NCBI GenBank assembly: GCA_002414205.1
Contig: DHYQ01000031.1
Span: 1 to 8,032 of the forward strand
Source of the DNA: Gallionellaceae bacterium UBA5126
GTDB taxonomy: Bacteria; Pseudomonadota; Gammaproteobacteria; Burkholderiales; Gallionellaceae
Direction: 5' to 3'
DNA length: 8,032 nt
Under the pieces are notes generated by a model. That model searched no databases, was not told the origin of the DNA, and saw only the letters and a program-made list of their open reading frames with translations. The position numbers were made by a program, and so were the translations under genes. Shown here in pieces: positions 1 to 5,396 of this stretch. Each line of letters begins with the position of its first letter. Position 1 is the first letter of the stretch.

Positions 1-2121
1 GCGCAGCAGTTGCACAAGCACCGCGAGCTGGATCACCAGCATCTGGACATCCCCGCCACCATCCAGCGCACCATCGCCGCGCAGGGCGCGTTTACCCCGG
101 TGTTCCGCGCCCACAAGGCGCTGCCGGAATACTTGGTGCTAATCGACCGTGCCAGCTACCGCGACCAGCACAGCCAGATGGTGGATTTGCTGCTGCAAAA
201 GCTGCTGGACTATGGCCTGTACATCGAGCGCTACTACTTCGACGCCGACCCGCGCCGCTGCTACGCCGCCAACCAGCCCGCCGTGCCGCTGCGTCTGGAT
301 AGCCTGCAAGCGCGCTACCCGCAACACCGTTTGCTGCTGTTTGCCGACAGCCGCCACTTCTTCGACCCGCTGGGCCGTCCCGCGCCCTGGTTGGCCAAAC
401 TCCAGCACTGGGCGCAGCCGGTGTTGTTCACCCCCAGCCCGCAATGGGACTACTACACCGCCGCGCTGGAGCAGGCCGGATTCGCCCTGTTCACCACCGG
501 CCAGGCCGGGCTGGCGCAACTGGTGGCCCATCTGGCGCGCAGCGACCTGCGCCGCCAGCGCGTGGCCGACGACGGCTATCCCGACTTGCTGCAACAACGC
601 CCGCTGCGCTTTGTCGAACGCCACACCCCCGCCCCGGCCACGGTCGAAGCCCTGCTGGCGCAACTCACCGCCTACCTCGGCACAGACGGCTACCACTGGC
701 TGTGCGCCCTGGCGGTCTATCCCGAACTGCACTGGCAACTCACCCTCGGCCTGGCCCCCGACTGCGACCAGCAAGAAACCCTGCTGCTGAAACTCACCCG
801 CCTGCCCTGGCTGCGCCACCACTACCTGCCCGACTGGCTGCGCCGCGTCCTGCTCACCCGCTTGCCCGCCGCGCAGCAAGCCCGTTTGCGGCAAGACGTG
901 GAACAACTGCTGGGCGCGCTACAAGAAAAATCCAATCACCCCGATGACCTGCCCCTGCCCGTCGCCCGCCACAGCCTGCGCGAACGCTTTGGACAGGAAC
1001 ACCCGCTGCAAGACGCGGTGTTTCTGGACTTTATGCGTGGGGAATTGTCGGTACAGGCTGGGTTGCCTGCGCACCGGCGTTGGCCGGTTTATTTGTTGCT
1101 GTTGGCGGGAGGGCTGGCGGTCAGCGGCTATTATGGCTGGCGCACGCCGCCCAAGGTTGAATCGCCGCCTGCGCCCACGCCAGTGGAGAAACCGCCAGTG
1201 GAACAGCACAAGGAGCCGCCCAAACCGCCTGTGCAAAAAAACTCTGATCCGGTGGCGGCACCGCCGCTCAAAACACCGGCTTCCCCGGTGCTGCCCGCTT
1301 CACCCGTGCAGGACTTGCCATTGAAGGACAAATACCCCGCACAACCGCCAACTGATAACGCCCCTGCACAAGTGTCAGGCGTTTTGCCGCCGCAAGAACC
1401 AGCGCCGCCAATGGTGCCGCAAAGTCTGGGCAAGGTCAGCATCGAGATGGTGCGCATCCCCGCCGGGAAATTCATCATGGGCTGTCAGGATGGACGGGAC
1501 AAGGACTGTCAAAGTGACGAAAGCCCTGCGCACGGCGTGAGCCTTTCGGCATTTGAGCTAGGTAAATACGAAGTCACGCAAGGGCAATGGAAAGCGGTGA
1601 TGGGCAGCAACCCTAGTTATTTCAAGGACTGCGGCGATACCTGCCCGGTAGAGAATGTCAGTTGGAACGACATCAAAACCTTTATCGAAACACTGAACCA
1701 AAAAACCGGCAAGCAGTACCGCCTACCGAGTGAGTCGGAATGGGAATACGCCTGTCGAGCGGGCAAGGACAGCAACTACTGCGGTGGAAATGATGTTAAT
1801 GCGGTAGCGTGGTACGGGGCATACACCGGCGGCAACAGTGAAAAGACCACAAATCCCATAGGTCGCAAAGCCGCCAACGCTTGGGGTCTGTACGACATGA
1901 GCGGCAACGTATGGGAATGGGTACAAGACAGCTACGCCAATTACAACAACGCCCCCAGTGACGGCAAGGCTTGGGAGGGGGCACGCGCTGATGCGCGTGT
2001 GTTGCGCGGCGGTTCCTGGGACAGCAATCCACAGAGTGTCCGCGCCGCCATTCGGATCGACCTCACACCGTCGGATCGGTACGGCAGCGCAGGTTTCCGT
2101 CTCGCCAGGACGCTCCCGTAG
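1..2121 (+). CDS. vWA-like / transmembrane / FGE-sulfatase (SUMF1) domain protein, 5' partial, probable DGR target
   Basis: The frame is open at base 1; the TTG at 10 is only an internal possible start, so the true start probably lies upstream. Numbering from the codon at 10 (703 residues): residues ~38-185 have alternating hydrophobic strands (LVLID at 42-46, LLLFAD at 108-113) resembling a von Willebrand A fold with a degenerate metal site (DRAS). A helical region follows to ~355. WPVYLLLLAGGLAVSGYYGW (358-377) is one membrane helix preceded by HRR, suggesting a cytoplasmic N-terminus. A Pro-rich stalk spans ~380-470. From V476 to the end is an FGE/SUMF1 domain (IPAGKFIMG, YEVTQGQW, YRLPSESEWEYACR, GNVWEW, RVLRGGSW, GFRLARTLP). 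The two catalytic cysteines of true FGE, expected after RGGSW, are absent, so ligand binding rather than formylglycine formation is likely. Other cysteines could form disulfides. The last ~35 codons look like a DGR variable region. Domain assignment of the C-terminus is firm; the N-terminal fold is tentative. Confidence 0.85.
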   Translation, partial: AQQLHKHRELDHQHLDIPATIQRTIAAQGAFTPVFRAHKALPEYLVLIDRASYRDQHSQMVDLLLQKLLDYGLYIERYYFDADPRRCYAANQPAVPLRLDSLQARYPQHRLLLFADSRHFFDPLGRPAPWLAKLQHWAQPVLFTPSPQWDYYTAALEQAGFALFTTGQAGLAQLVAHLARSDLRRQRVADDGYPDLLQQRPLRFVERHTPAPATVEALLAQLTAYLGTDGYHWLCALAVYPELHWQLTLGLAPDCDQQETLLLKLTRLPWLRHHYLPDWLRRVLLTRLPAAQQARLRQDVEQLLGALQEKSNHPDDLPLPVARHSLRERFGQEHPLQDAVFLDFMRGELSVQAGLPAHRRWPVYLLLLAGGLAVSGYYGWRTPPKVESPPAPTPVEKPPVEQHKEPPKPPVQKNSDPVAAPPLKTPASPVLPASPVQDLPLKDKYPAQPPTDNAPAQVSGVLPPQEPAPPMVPQSLGKVSIEMVRIPAGKFIMGCQDGRDKDCQSDESPAHGVSLSAFELGKYEVTQGQWKAVMGSNPSYFKDCGDTCPVENVSWNDIKTFIETLNQKTGKQYRLPSESEWEYACRAGKDSNYCGGNDVNAVAWYGAYTGGNSEKTTNPIGRKAANAWGLYDMSGNVWEWVQDSYANYNNAPSDGKAWEGARADARVLRGGSWDSNPQSVRAAIRIDLTPSDRYGSAGFRLARTLP
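2017..2118 (+). other. Putative DGR variable region (VR) at the 3' end of the FGE-domain gene
   Basis: Between the RGGSW motif and the stop, 11 codons (2020 gac, 2023 agc, 2026 aat, 2035 agt, 2050 att, 2056 atc, 2059 gac, 2074 gat, 2080 tac, 2083 ggc, 2086 agc) all end in C or T. Each can be derived from AAC or AAT by changing only the first two bases. The intervening codons for P, Q, V, R, A, L, T, G and F carry few adenines. This is the pattern left by adenine-specific mutagenic retrohoming into C-type-lectin-like domains. The adenine-poor stretch 2089-2118 would be the homology-initiation (IMH-like) end. The tcg at 2071 is the one codon that does not fit an AAY template, though an A-containing codon such as acg or aag could explain it. 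No template repeat or reverse transcriptase is visible here, so this is inference from codon pattern and domain family. Confidence 0.6.
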
Positions 2122-2137
2122 CGTATGCGTAGGGAGC
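2112..2137. other. Hairpin overlapping the stop codon, directly after the putative VR
   Basis: GCTCCC (2112-2117) pairs with GGGAGC (2132-2137). Inside it, TA/TA and GC/GC continue the stem with one bulged G on each side, closing a GTAT tetraloop at 2123-2126. That gives about 10 bp in 26 nt. There is no following T-run of terminator type at the right distance. Known DGR targets carry a short stem with a tetranucleotide loop just downstream of the VR, which this position matches. The bulges make it weaker than a textbook example. Confidence 0.45.
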
Positions 2138-2142
2138 TTATG

Positions 2143-2202
2143 GTTTGGTTTTTTACCCTTTTACCCTTAAAAACTACCCGCCAGCTTGGGGTAAAACCAA
2201 AC
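2143..2202. repeat. Imperfect inverted repeat downstream of the FGE-domain gene
   Basis: The arm at 2143-2158 (GTTTGGTTTTTTACCC) is complementary to 2189-2202 (GGGTAAAACCAAAC) except for two extra T residues, across a 30-nt loop. The loop side includes part of a tandem duplication of TTTTACCC (2151-2166). It may be a weak transcript-end structure or part of the DGR target flank; I see no decisive evidence for either. Confidence 0.4.
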
Positions 2203-2219
2203 AACCGTTGCGCCCCTGC

Positions 2220-2362
2220 CGTCATACCGGCGCAAGCCGGTATCCAGACAAAAAATAACGCCTCGCGTAGCGAGACCGCATTGGTTTTGTCCGCTGCGCG
2301 GGATTTTTGTTTTGCTGGGTTCCGCCCTGTGTCGTGGCACGGGGTGACGCGCCGGAACGACG
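2220..2362. mobile_element. Small MITE-like element with imperfect terminal inverted repeats
   Basis: CGTCATACCGGCG (2220-2232) is matched in reverse complement by CGCCGGAACGACG (2350-2362), 11 of 13 positions. At the left end ATACCGGC (2224-2231) and GCCGGTAT (2236-2243) form a perfect 8-bp hairpin with a GCAA loop. A second small hairpin, CTCGC/GCGAG, lies at 2262-2274. The left end belongs to the widespread class of dispersed proteobacterial repeats whose translation reads VIPAQAGIQ. It has no coding capacity of its own. The outer boundaries are inferred from the inverted ends only. Confidence 0.45.
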
Positions 2363-2372
2363 GGCCAGCGGG

Positions 2373-2405
2373 TTTGGGGGCGCAGCCCCCAAAAAATTTT
2401 TTGGG
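2373..2405. terminator. Strong hairpin followed by A6T6 palindrome, possible terminator
   Basis: TTTGGGGGC (2373-2381) pairs perfectly with GCCCCCAAA (2385-2393) across a 3-nt GCA loop, and six T residues follow at 2397-2402. The 18-bp palindrome CCCAAAAAATTTTTTGGG (2388-2405) overlaps the right arm. The stem plus T-run could terminate transcription on the + strand, but it sits about 250 bp after the nearest upstream gene. It may instead be part of the repeat cluster. Confidence 0.4.
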
Positions 2406-2412
2406 ATTTTGG

Positions 2413-2428
2413 GTAGGGTGCAATAAGC
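2413..2428 (+). repeat. Partial REP copy
   Basis: GTAGGGTGCAATAAGC matches the left half of the complete REP that begins two bases later. It keeps the GTAG foot and the first hairpin arm but lacks the second arm. Confidence 0.6.
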
Positions 2429-2429
2429 C

Positions 2430-2461
2430 GTAGGGTGCAATAAGCGTAAGCGCATTGCACC
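2430..2461 (+). repeat. REP element (GTAG foot plus hairpin)
   Basis: GTAG (2430-2433) is followed by GGTGCAAT (2434-2441), an AA bulge, a GCG/CGC inner stem with TAAG loop, and ATTGCACC (2454-2461). A GTAG tetranucleotide 5' of an imperfect palindrome is the hallmark of REP sequences recognised by RAYT transposases, and a RAYT gene lies about 250 bp downstream. Confidence 0.8.
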
Positions 2462-2490
2462 AAATTCCCCGCATCGCCCCATTTTTCCAT

Positions 2491-2509
2491 CCATGCCGCT
2501 TTGGCATGG
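2491..2509. repeat. Short hairpin in the repeat cluster
   Basis: CCATGCC (2491-2497) pairs with GGCATGG (2503-2509) across a 5-nt loop. It is not related to the REP family and no function can be assigned. Confidence 0.35.
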
Positions 2510-2572
2510 GATTGGGTGGTCATGGGTGGGGCATTGTGGTGCCATGCGCGGGATTGGTATGGGGTGGGGATT

Positions 2573-2604
2573 GGTGCAATGCGCTTACGCTTATTGCACC
2601 CTAC
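2573..2604 (-). repeat. REP element, reverse orientation
   Basis: GGTGCAAT (2573-2580) and ATTGCACC (2593-2600) flank the inner stem and CTAC (2601-2604) is the GTAG foot on the minus strand. The loop is the longer (TTA-containing) form, as in the copy at 2430-2461. Confidence 0.8.
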
Positions 2605-2627
2605 GGTGGCGGGGGCTTGGGGTGATT

Positions 2628-2658
2628 GGTGCAATGCGCTTCGCTTATTGCACCCTAC
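2628..2658 (-). repeat. REP element, reverse orientation
   Basis: This is the same unit as at 2573 but with a loop one base shorter. The foot CTAC is at 2655-2658. It lies 60 bp upstream of the RAYT start. Confidence 0.8.
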
Positions 2659-2660
2659 GC

Positions 2661-2688
2661 TTAATTGCACCCTACGTTTAATTGCACC
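2661..2688 (-). repeat. Two degenerate REP half-copies
   Basis: TTAATTGCACCCTAC (2661-2675) keeps one arm and the foot. A second copy, TTTAATTGCACC (2677-2688), keeps only the arm and has lost the CTAC foot. They form a short tandem tail to the REP at 2628-2658, directly before the RAYT gene. Confidence 0.6.
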
Positions 2689-2718
2689 ATGACGAAATGG
2701 CGTGGACTGGAGGATGGT

Positions 2719-3267
2719 ATGCCGGAATATCGTCGGATTTGGCAGCCGGGTGGGACGTATTTTTTCACCGTCACGTTGTTGCAACGACATGGGAATGATT
2801 TGCTGGTGCGGCATGTTGAGGCGTTGCGGGCGGCGGTGCGCAAGGTGCGGGCGCGGCATCCGTTTGTGATTCATGCCTGGGTGGTGTTGCCGGAGCATTT
2901 GCATTGTGTGCTGGAATTGCCCGCCGGGGATGCGGATTATGCGACGCGCTGGCGGTTGATCAAAATCGCGTTTTCTCAAGCCGTGCCGCCCGGTGAGTGG
3001 CTATCTGCCGGACGCGCCAAACGCGGGGAGCGAGGCATCTGGCAACGGCGCTATTGGGAACATCTGATCCGCGACGAGGCAGATTATCAGGCGCATCTGG
3101 ATTATGTGCATTTCAACCCGGTCAAACACGGCTATGTGCCCCGCGCCGCCGATTGGCCGTATTCCACCTTTTCAACGTTGGGTCGCGGCGGGCGTGTATC
3201 CCACCGATTGGGCAGGCGGGGAATCAACCTTGGAATGCCCGGAGTAGGCTGCCGTAGGGTGCAATAA
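2719..3267 (+). CDS. REP-associated tyrosine transposase (RAYT, Y1_Tnp / IS200-like)
   Basis: This 182-residue protein belongs to the Y1 HUH single-strand transposase superfamily, RAYT branch. These enzymes bind and cleave REP hairpins beside a GTAG foot. The start at 2719 is preferred because GGAGGA (2709-2714) precedes it and the protein then opens with the family-typical YRRIWQPGGTYFFTVTLL. In-frame upstream starts at 2689 and 2665 lie in the REP tail and lack a ribosome site. HLH (60-62, in VVLPEHLHCVLEL) is the HUH metal-binding pair. Y129 in DYVHFNPVKHGYV is the candidate nucleophile, preceded by the family motif IWQRRYWEHLIRDEADY. WPYSTF (146-151) is also typical. The stop codon TAA at 3265-3267 lies inside the downstream REP, so the last residues are REP-encoded. 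REP copies on both sides in opposite orientations suggest it acts on these very repeats. The reading frame is intact. Confidence 0.9.
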   Translation: MPEYRRIWQPGGTYFFTVTLLQRHGNDLLVRHVEALRAAVRKVRARHPFVIHAWVVLPEHLHCVLELPAGDADYATRWRLIKIAFSQAVPPGEWLSAGRAKRGERGIWQRRYWEHLIRDEADYQAHLDYVHFNPVKHGYVPRAADWPYSTFSTLGRGGRVSHRLGRRGINLGMPGVGCRRVQ

Positions 3268-3284
3268 GCGAAGCGCATTGCACC
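3254..3284 (+). repeat. REP element overlapping the RAYT stop codon
   Basis: GTAG (3254-3257), GGTGCAAT (3258-3265), an AA bulge with short inner stem, then ATTGCACC (3277-3284). The RAYT frame reads into the first arm and terminates at TAA spanning 3265-3267. Confidence 0.85.
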
Positions 3285-3312
3285 AATAACCTTGGTGTAA
3301 TGTGTGGGGAAT

Positions 3313-3343
3313 GGTGCAATGCGCTTCGCTTATTGCACCCTAC
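3313..3343 (-). repeat. REP element, reverse orientation, downstream of RAYT
   Basis: GGTGCAAT (3313-3320), ATTGCACC (3332-3339) and foot CTAC (3340-3343). With the copy at 3254 it makes a convergent pair about 30 bp apart, a BIME-like arrangement. It ends about 20 bp from the stop of the yjjJ-like gene and could act as a transcript-end barrier for it. Confidence 0.8.
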
Positions 3344-3363
3344 GGGATGGCGATTTTCGGGGG

Positions 3364-4697
3364 TTATCCCAGCCGTTCGATCTGGCTTTGCGCCTGTGCC
3401 TGATGTGCGGCGAGGGCTTGCAAACAGGGGGTGAAGCGCGGGCTGGGGCCGTGTTGCAATCGTTGCAGCCAGTCGCGGGCAAGGCTGGCGGCTTGTCGCC
3501 AGGTGGCGTGGGGGATGGCGGGGTGCAGATTGATGGCGGGCAGGGTGTCGGGCAGGCCGCCGCCGCTGCGTGGGGCGAAGGCCATCGGACTCATGTCGTA
3601 GGCGGGGGCGAGCTGGTAGGGCGCGTCGCCGAGAAAGGACAGGTTGCCGTGGTGCATGTCGCTGTTGCCGATCAGGCTGTCGAAGGCCCACAGCAGGGCG
3701 GCGGCTTGCGCGGCTGGCGGCGCGATGTGGCGCTGGGCGGCCAGGCGCTGGGTGAGCACGGGCCAGCCGCCGCGTGCCGAGTCCGACAAATTCGGCATTC
3801 AACGCCGCCAGCGAGAACAGGGCGCGGCGGCCCAGTGCGCCCACGCGGTCGAAGCGTGCCACTTCCAGAAAGCGTTGCCCGGCGTAGTCCAGCACCCGGC
3901 TTTGCGGCGGCGGCGACCCCGGCGTCGCGCAGGGTGGCCAGCGCCAGATGCTCGGCCAGCAGCAAGTCGCGCCAGCGCTCGCTGACCGGGCTGTTTTCGG
4001 CTTCGCTGAATTTCACCAGCACGGCACGCGGGCCATCTTCGCTTTGGCGGTAGCAGGTGAATTTGGGTTGCTCGCCGCCTGCCGAGGAGCCGGGGCTTTC
4101 GCCTTGTGCGGCGGCTTGCGCCAGTCGGGCGTAGTGCTCGGCCAGCGCGTCTTCGGCAACCGGCTGCGGCGCGGCGGCTGACAAAAATTGTGCCCGCGCT
4201 TCCTCGCCCAGCAGCCAATTCCCCACCGCGTCGTGCCCATGTGCCAGCAAGGCACGCAGGGCGTGGCTGTCGTTCCAGTCACTCAGGCGGGTGGGCAGGC
4301 CCAGTGCGGCGCTATGCCGGGCAGCGTAGGCCCGGCCCAAATAGCCTTGCGGTCGCATGTCCGCCAGCCACCAGGGCAAACCGTCGCTGTGGCGGGTCTG
4401 GCCGTTTTCCAGTCGCAACACAAAACCGGCAGGCCGCACCGGCAGCAGTGTGCCTTGCGGATGCAAACAACCGGCCTCATCCACCCGATACACGGCAATG
4501 TCCGGCAGGCCGCGCACGCTGTCGCGCAGGGCATACTGAATAGATCGCGCCGCACCGATACGCACCACCTCGTCGCCCAGCTTGGCCAGTTCGCGGGACA
4601 GCGTTGGCTGGCTAATTGCCATATTTTCAATAAGTTGTCGCGCCGTGAGTGGCCCGGAGAGCAACTGCAAGCGCAAGGTGTCGGCGAGTGAAGTCAT
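3364..4697 (-). pseudogene. yjjJ: YjjJ-like HipA-family kinase with N-terminal winged helix, two frameshifts
   Basis: Three minus-strand frames together give one HipA-family Ser/Thr kinase of YjjJ type. The first frame (4697 to ~3903) holds an N-terminal helix-turn-helix (ISQPTLSRELAKLGDEVVRIG), then the HipA N-lobe with GGEQPKFTCYR and the lysine in VLVKFSE. The second (~3901 to ~3787) reads VLDYAGQRFLEVARFDRVG...LAALNAEF. The third (~3766 to 3364) holds the catalytic loop LIGNSDMHHGNLSF and the metal motif LAPAYDMSPM. Each junction needs removal of one base: an extra A within AAA (3901-3903 on +), and one between 3766 and 3787. The repaired product is 443 residues, the length expected for YjjJ, with no other stops. 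Either the gene is decaying or both sites are sequence errors. YjjJ-type proteins carry their own DNA-binding domain, and no HipB-like partner gene is adjacent. Confidence 0.85.
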
Positions 4698-4714
4698 GGG
4701 TTTGAATGGATATG

Positions 4715-4743
4715 TGAATAGATTTGCGCATGGATTTTAACAA
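4715..4743 (-). promoter_or_regulatory. Candidate sigma-70 promoter for the yjjJ-like gene
   Basis: On the minus strand TTGTTA (4743-4738) and TATTCA (4720-4715) are separated by 17 nt and lie just upstream of the ATG at 4697. The match to consensus is moderate, and the leader would be very short. Confidence 0.3.
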
Positions 4744-4831
4744 AAAACCCCGCGTAACACCGCTCGCCGCATGGCACTTTTCTTTTCCGCCCGTCCCCGC
4801 CAAAATGTCGCCCTATTTTTGCGAGGCCACC

Positions 4832-5311
4832 ATGAGCGAAGAAAATTTCCCCAAACAATTACATGCCATCAATCGCGTGACGATTTCGGCGATGTTGTGG
4901 CTGAACGGCATTGCCCACATCATCATCGGCTTGGCGCTGGCGTTGTCGGTGTTGATGTTTACCTGGCTGTTTTTCACCGATTTGCGCGAGGCGGTGGAGG
5001 CGAATAATTTGGTGCATGGCTTCCTGCACTCGCTGGGCACATTGATGCTGTTGTGGACGGTGTCGTCGCTGATTACCGCCGAGATTCGCTATCTGGAAGG
5101 CGGCAAGCTGGAGGTGGACACCTTTGTGGTGGTGGCGCTGGTGGGGATGTTGCGCAAGGTGATTACCTTGCCGGTGCTGGAAAAGGCCCCGCCGATGAAT
5201 GAGGTGATTTTGTGGGAAGGCGGGGCGCTGTTGCTGGGGGTGTTGTATCTGGTGGTGCGCAAGGCACAGCGACAACCCGCCGAAAGCGCGTCCAGCGGCT
5301 CGGCCCCTTGA
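4832..5311 (+). CDS. PsiE-family (phosphate-starvation-inducible) inner-membrane protein
   Basis: This 159-residue protein has four predicted membrane helices at about 28-48, 62-82, 97-113 and 125-142. The family signature lies in the middle: LHSLGTLMLLWTVSSLITAE, then IRYLEGG and the helix leading to VGMLRKVI. The ATG at 4832 is chosen because GAGG (4823-4826) stands 5 nt before it and the protein then begins with a typical short charged N-terminus. Starting at 4724 would add 36 residues with no family resemblance, rich in Pro and aromatics. E. coli PsiE is induced by phosphate starvation but its biochemical role is unknown. I see no convincing Pho box in the 134-bp gap shared with the divergent yjjJ-like gene. 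The minC promoter begins just after its stop codon. Confidence 0.75.
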   Translation: MSEENFPKQLHAINRVTISAMLWLNGIAHIIIGLALALSVLMFTWLFFTDLREAVEANNLVHGFLHSLGTLMLLWTVSSLITAEIRYLEGGKLEVDTFVVVALVGMLRKVITLPVLEKAPPMNEVILWEGGALLLGVLYLVVRKAQRQPAESASSGSAP

Positions 5312-5319
5312 TGCGCGCA

Positions 5320-5348
5320 TTGATAAAATCGGGCGCGCTCGTTAAACT
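5320..5348 (+). promoter_or_regulatory. Promoter of the minCDE operon
   Basis: TTGATA (5320-5325, 5 of 6 to the -35 consensus) and TAAACT (5343-5348, 4 of 6 to -10) are separated by exactly 17 nt. They lie 9 nt after the psiE-like stop codon and about 50 nt before the minC ATG. Confidence 0.5.
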
Positions 5349-5396
5349 CCCCGCCCATTTTTACCCTTTCGGGGCTGCGCCCTGCTGGATACGGTC

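Noticed and set aside
139..906. 255-codon minus-strand open frame inside the FGE-domain gene
   Set aside because: Shadow frame caused by high GC at codon third positions; composition is Gln/Gly/Val rich with no recognisable domain.
1936..1956. Asn-rich codons (YANYNN) considered as a DGR template repeat
   Set aside because: They do not match the sequence around 2017-2118 and lie within the conserved body of the FGE domain. No template repeat was found in the window.
2125..2433. 102-codon plus-strand open frame after the FGE gene
   Set aside because: It is a translation of repeat DNA (the VIPAQAGIQ string is a known artefact of dispersed repeats) and ends inside a REP. It has no family resemblance.
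2167..2979. 270-codon minus-strand open frame across the repeat region
   Set aside because: It reads through REPs, the MITE-like element and the antisense of the RAYT gene; it translates repeats only.
2413..3343. Repeated palindromes considered as a CRISPR array
   Set aside because: Copies are in both orientations, unevenly spaced and flank a RAYT gene, and there are no cas genes. They are REPs.
4724..4831. Upstream start for the psiE-like gene
   Set aside because: The extra 36 residues show no family similarity and lack a ribosome site; the ATG at 4832 has GAGG at good spacing.
3364..4831. HipBA toxin-antitoxin pair
   Set aside because: No small HipB-like gene is adjacent on either side. 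The kinase has its own N-terminal helix-turn-helix, as in YjjJ, and its frame is broken.
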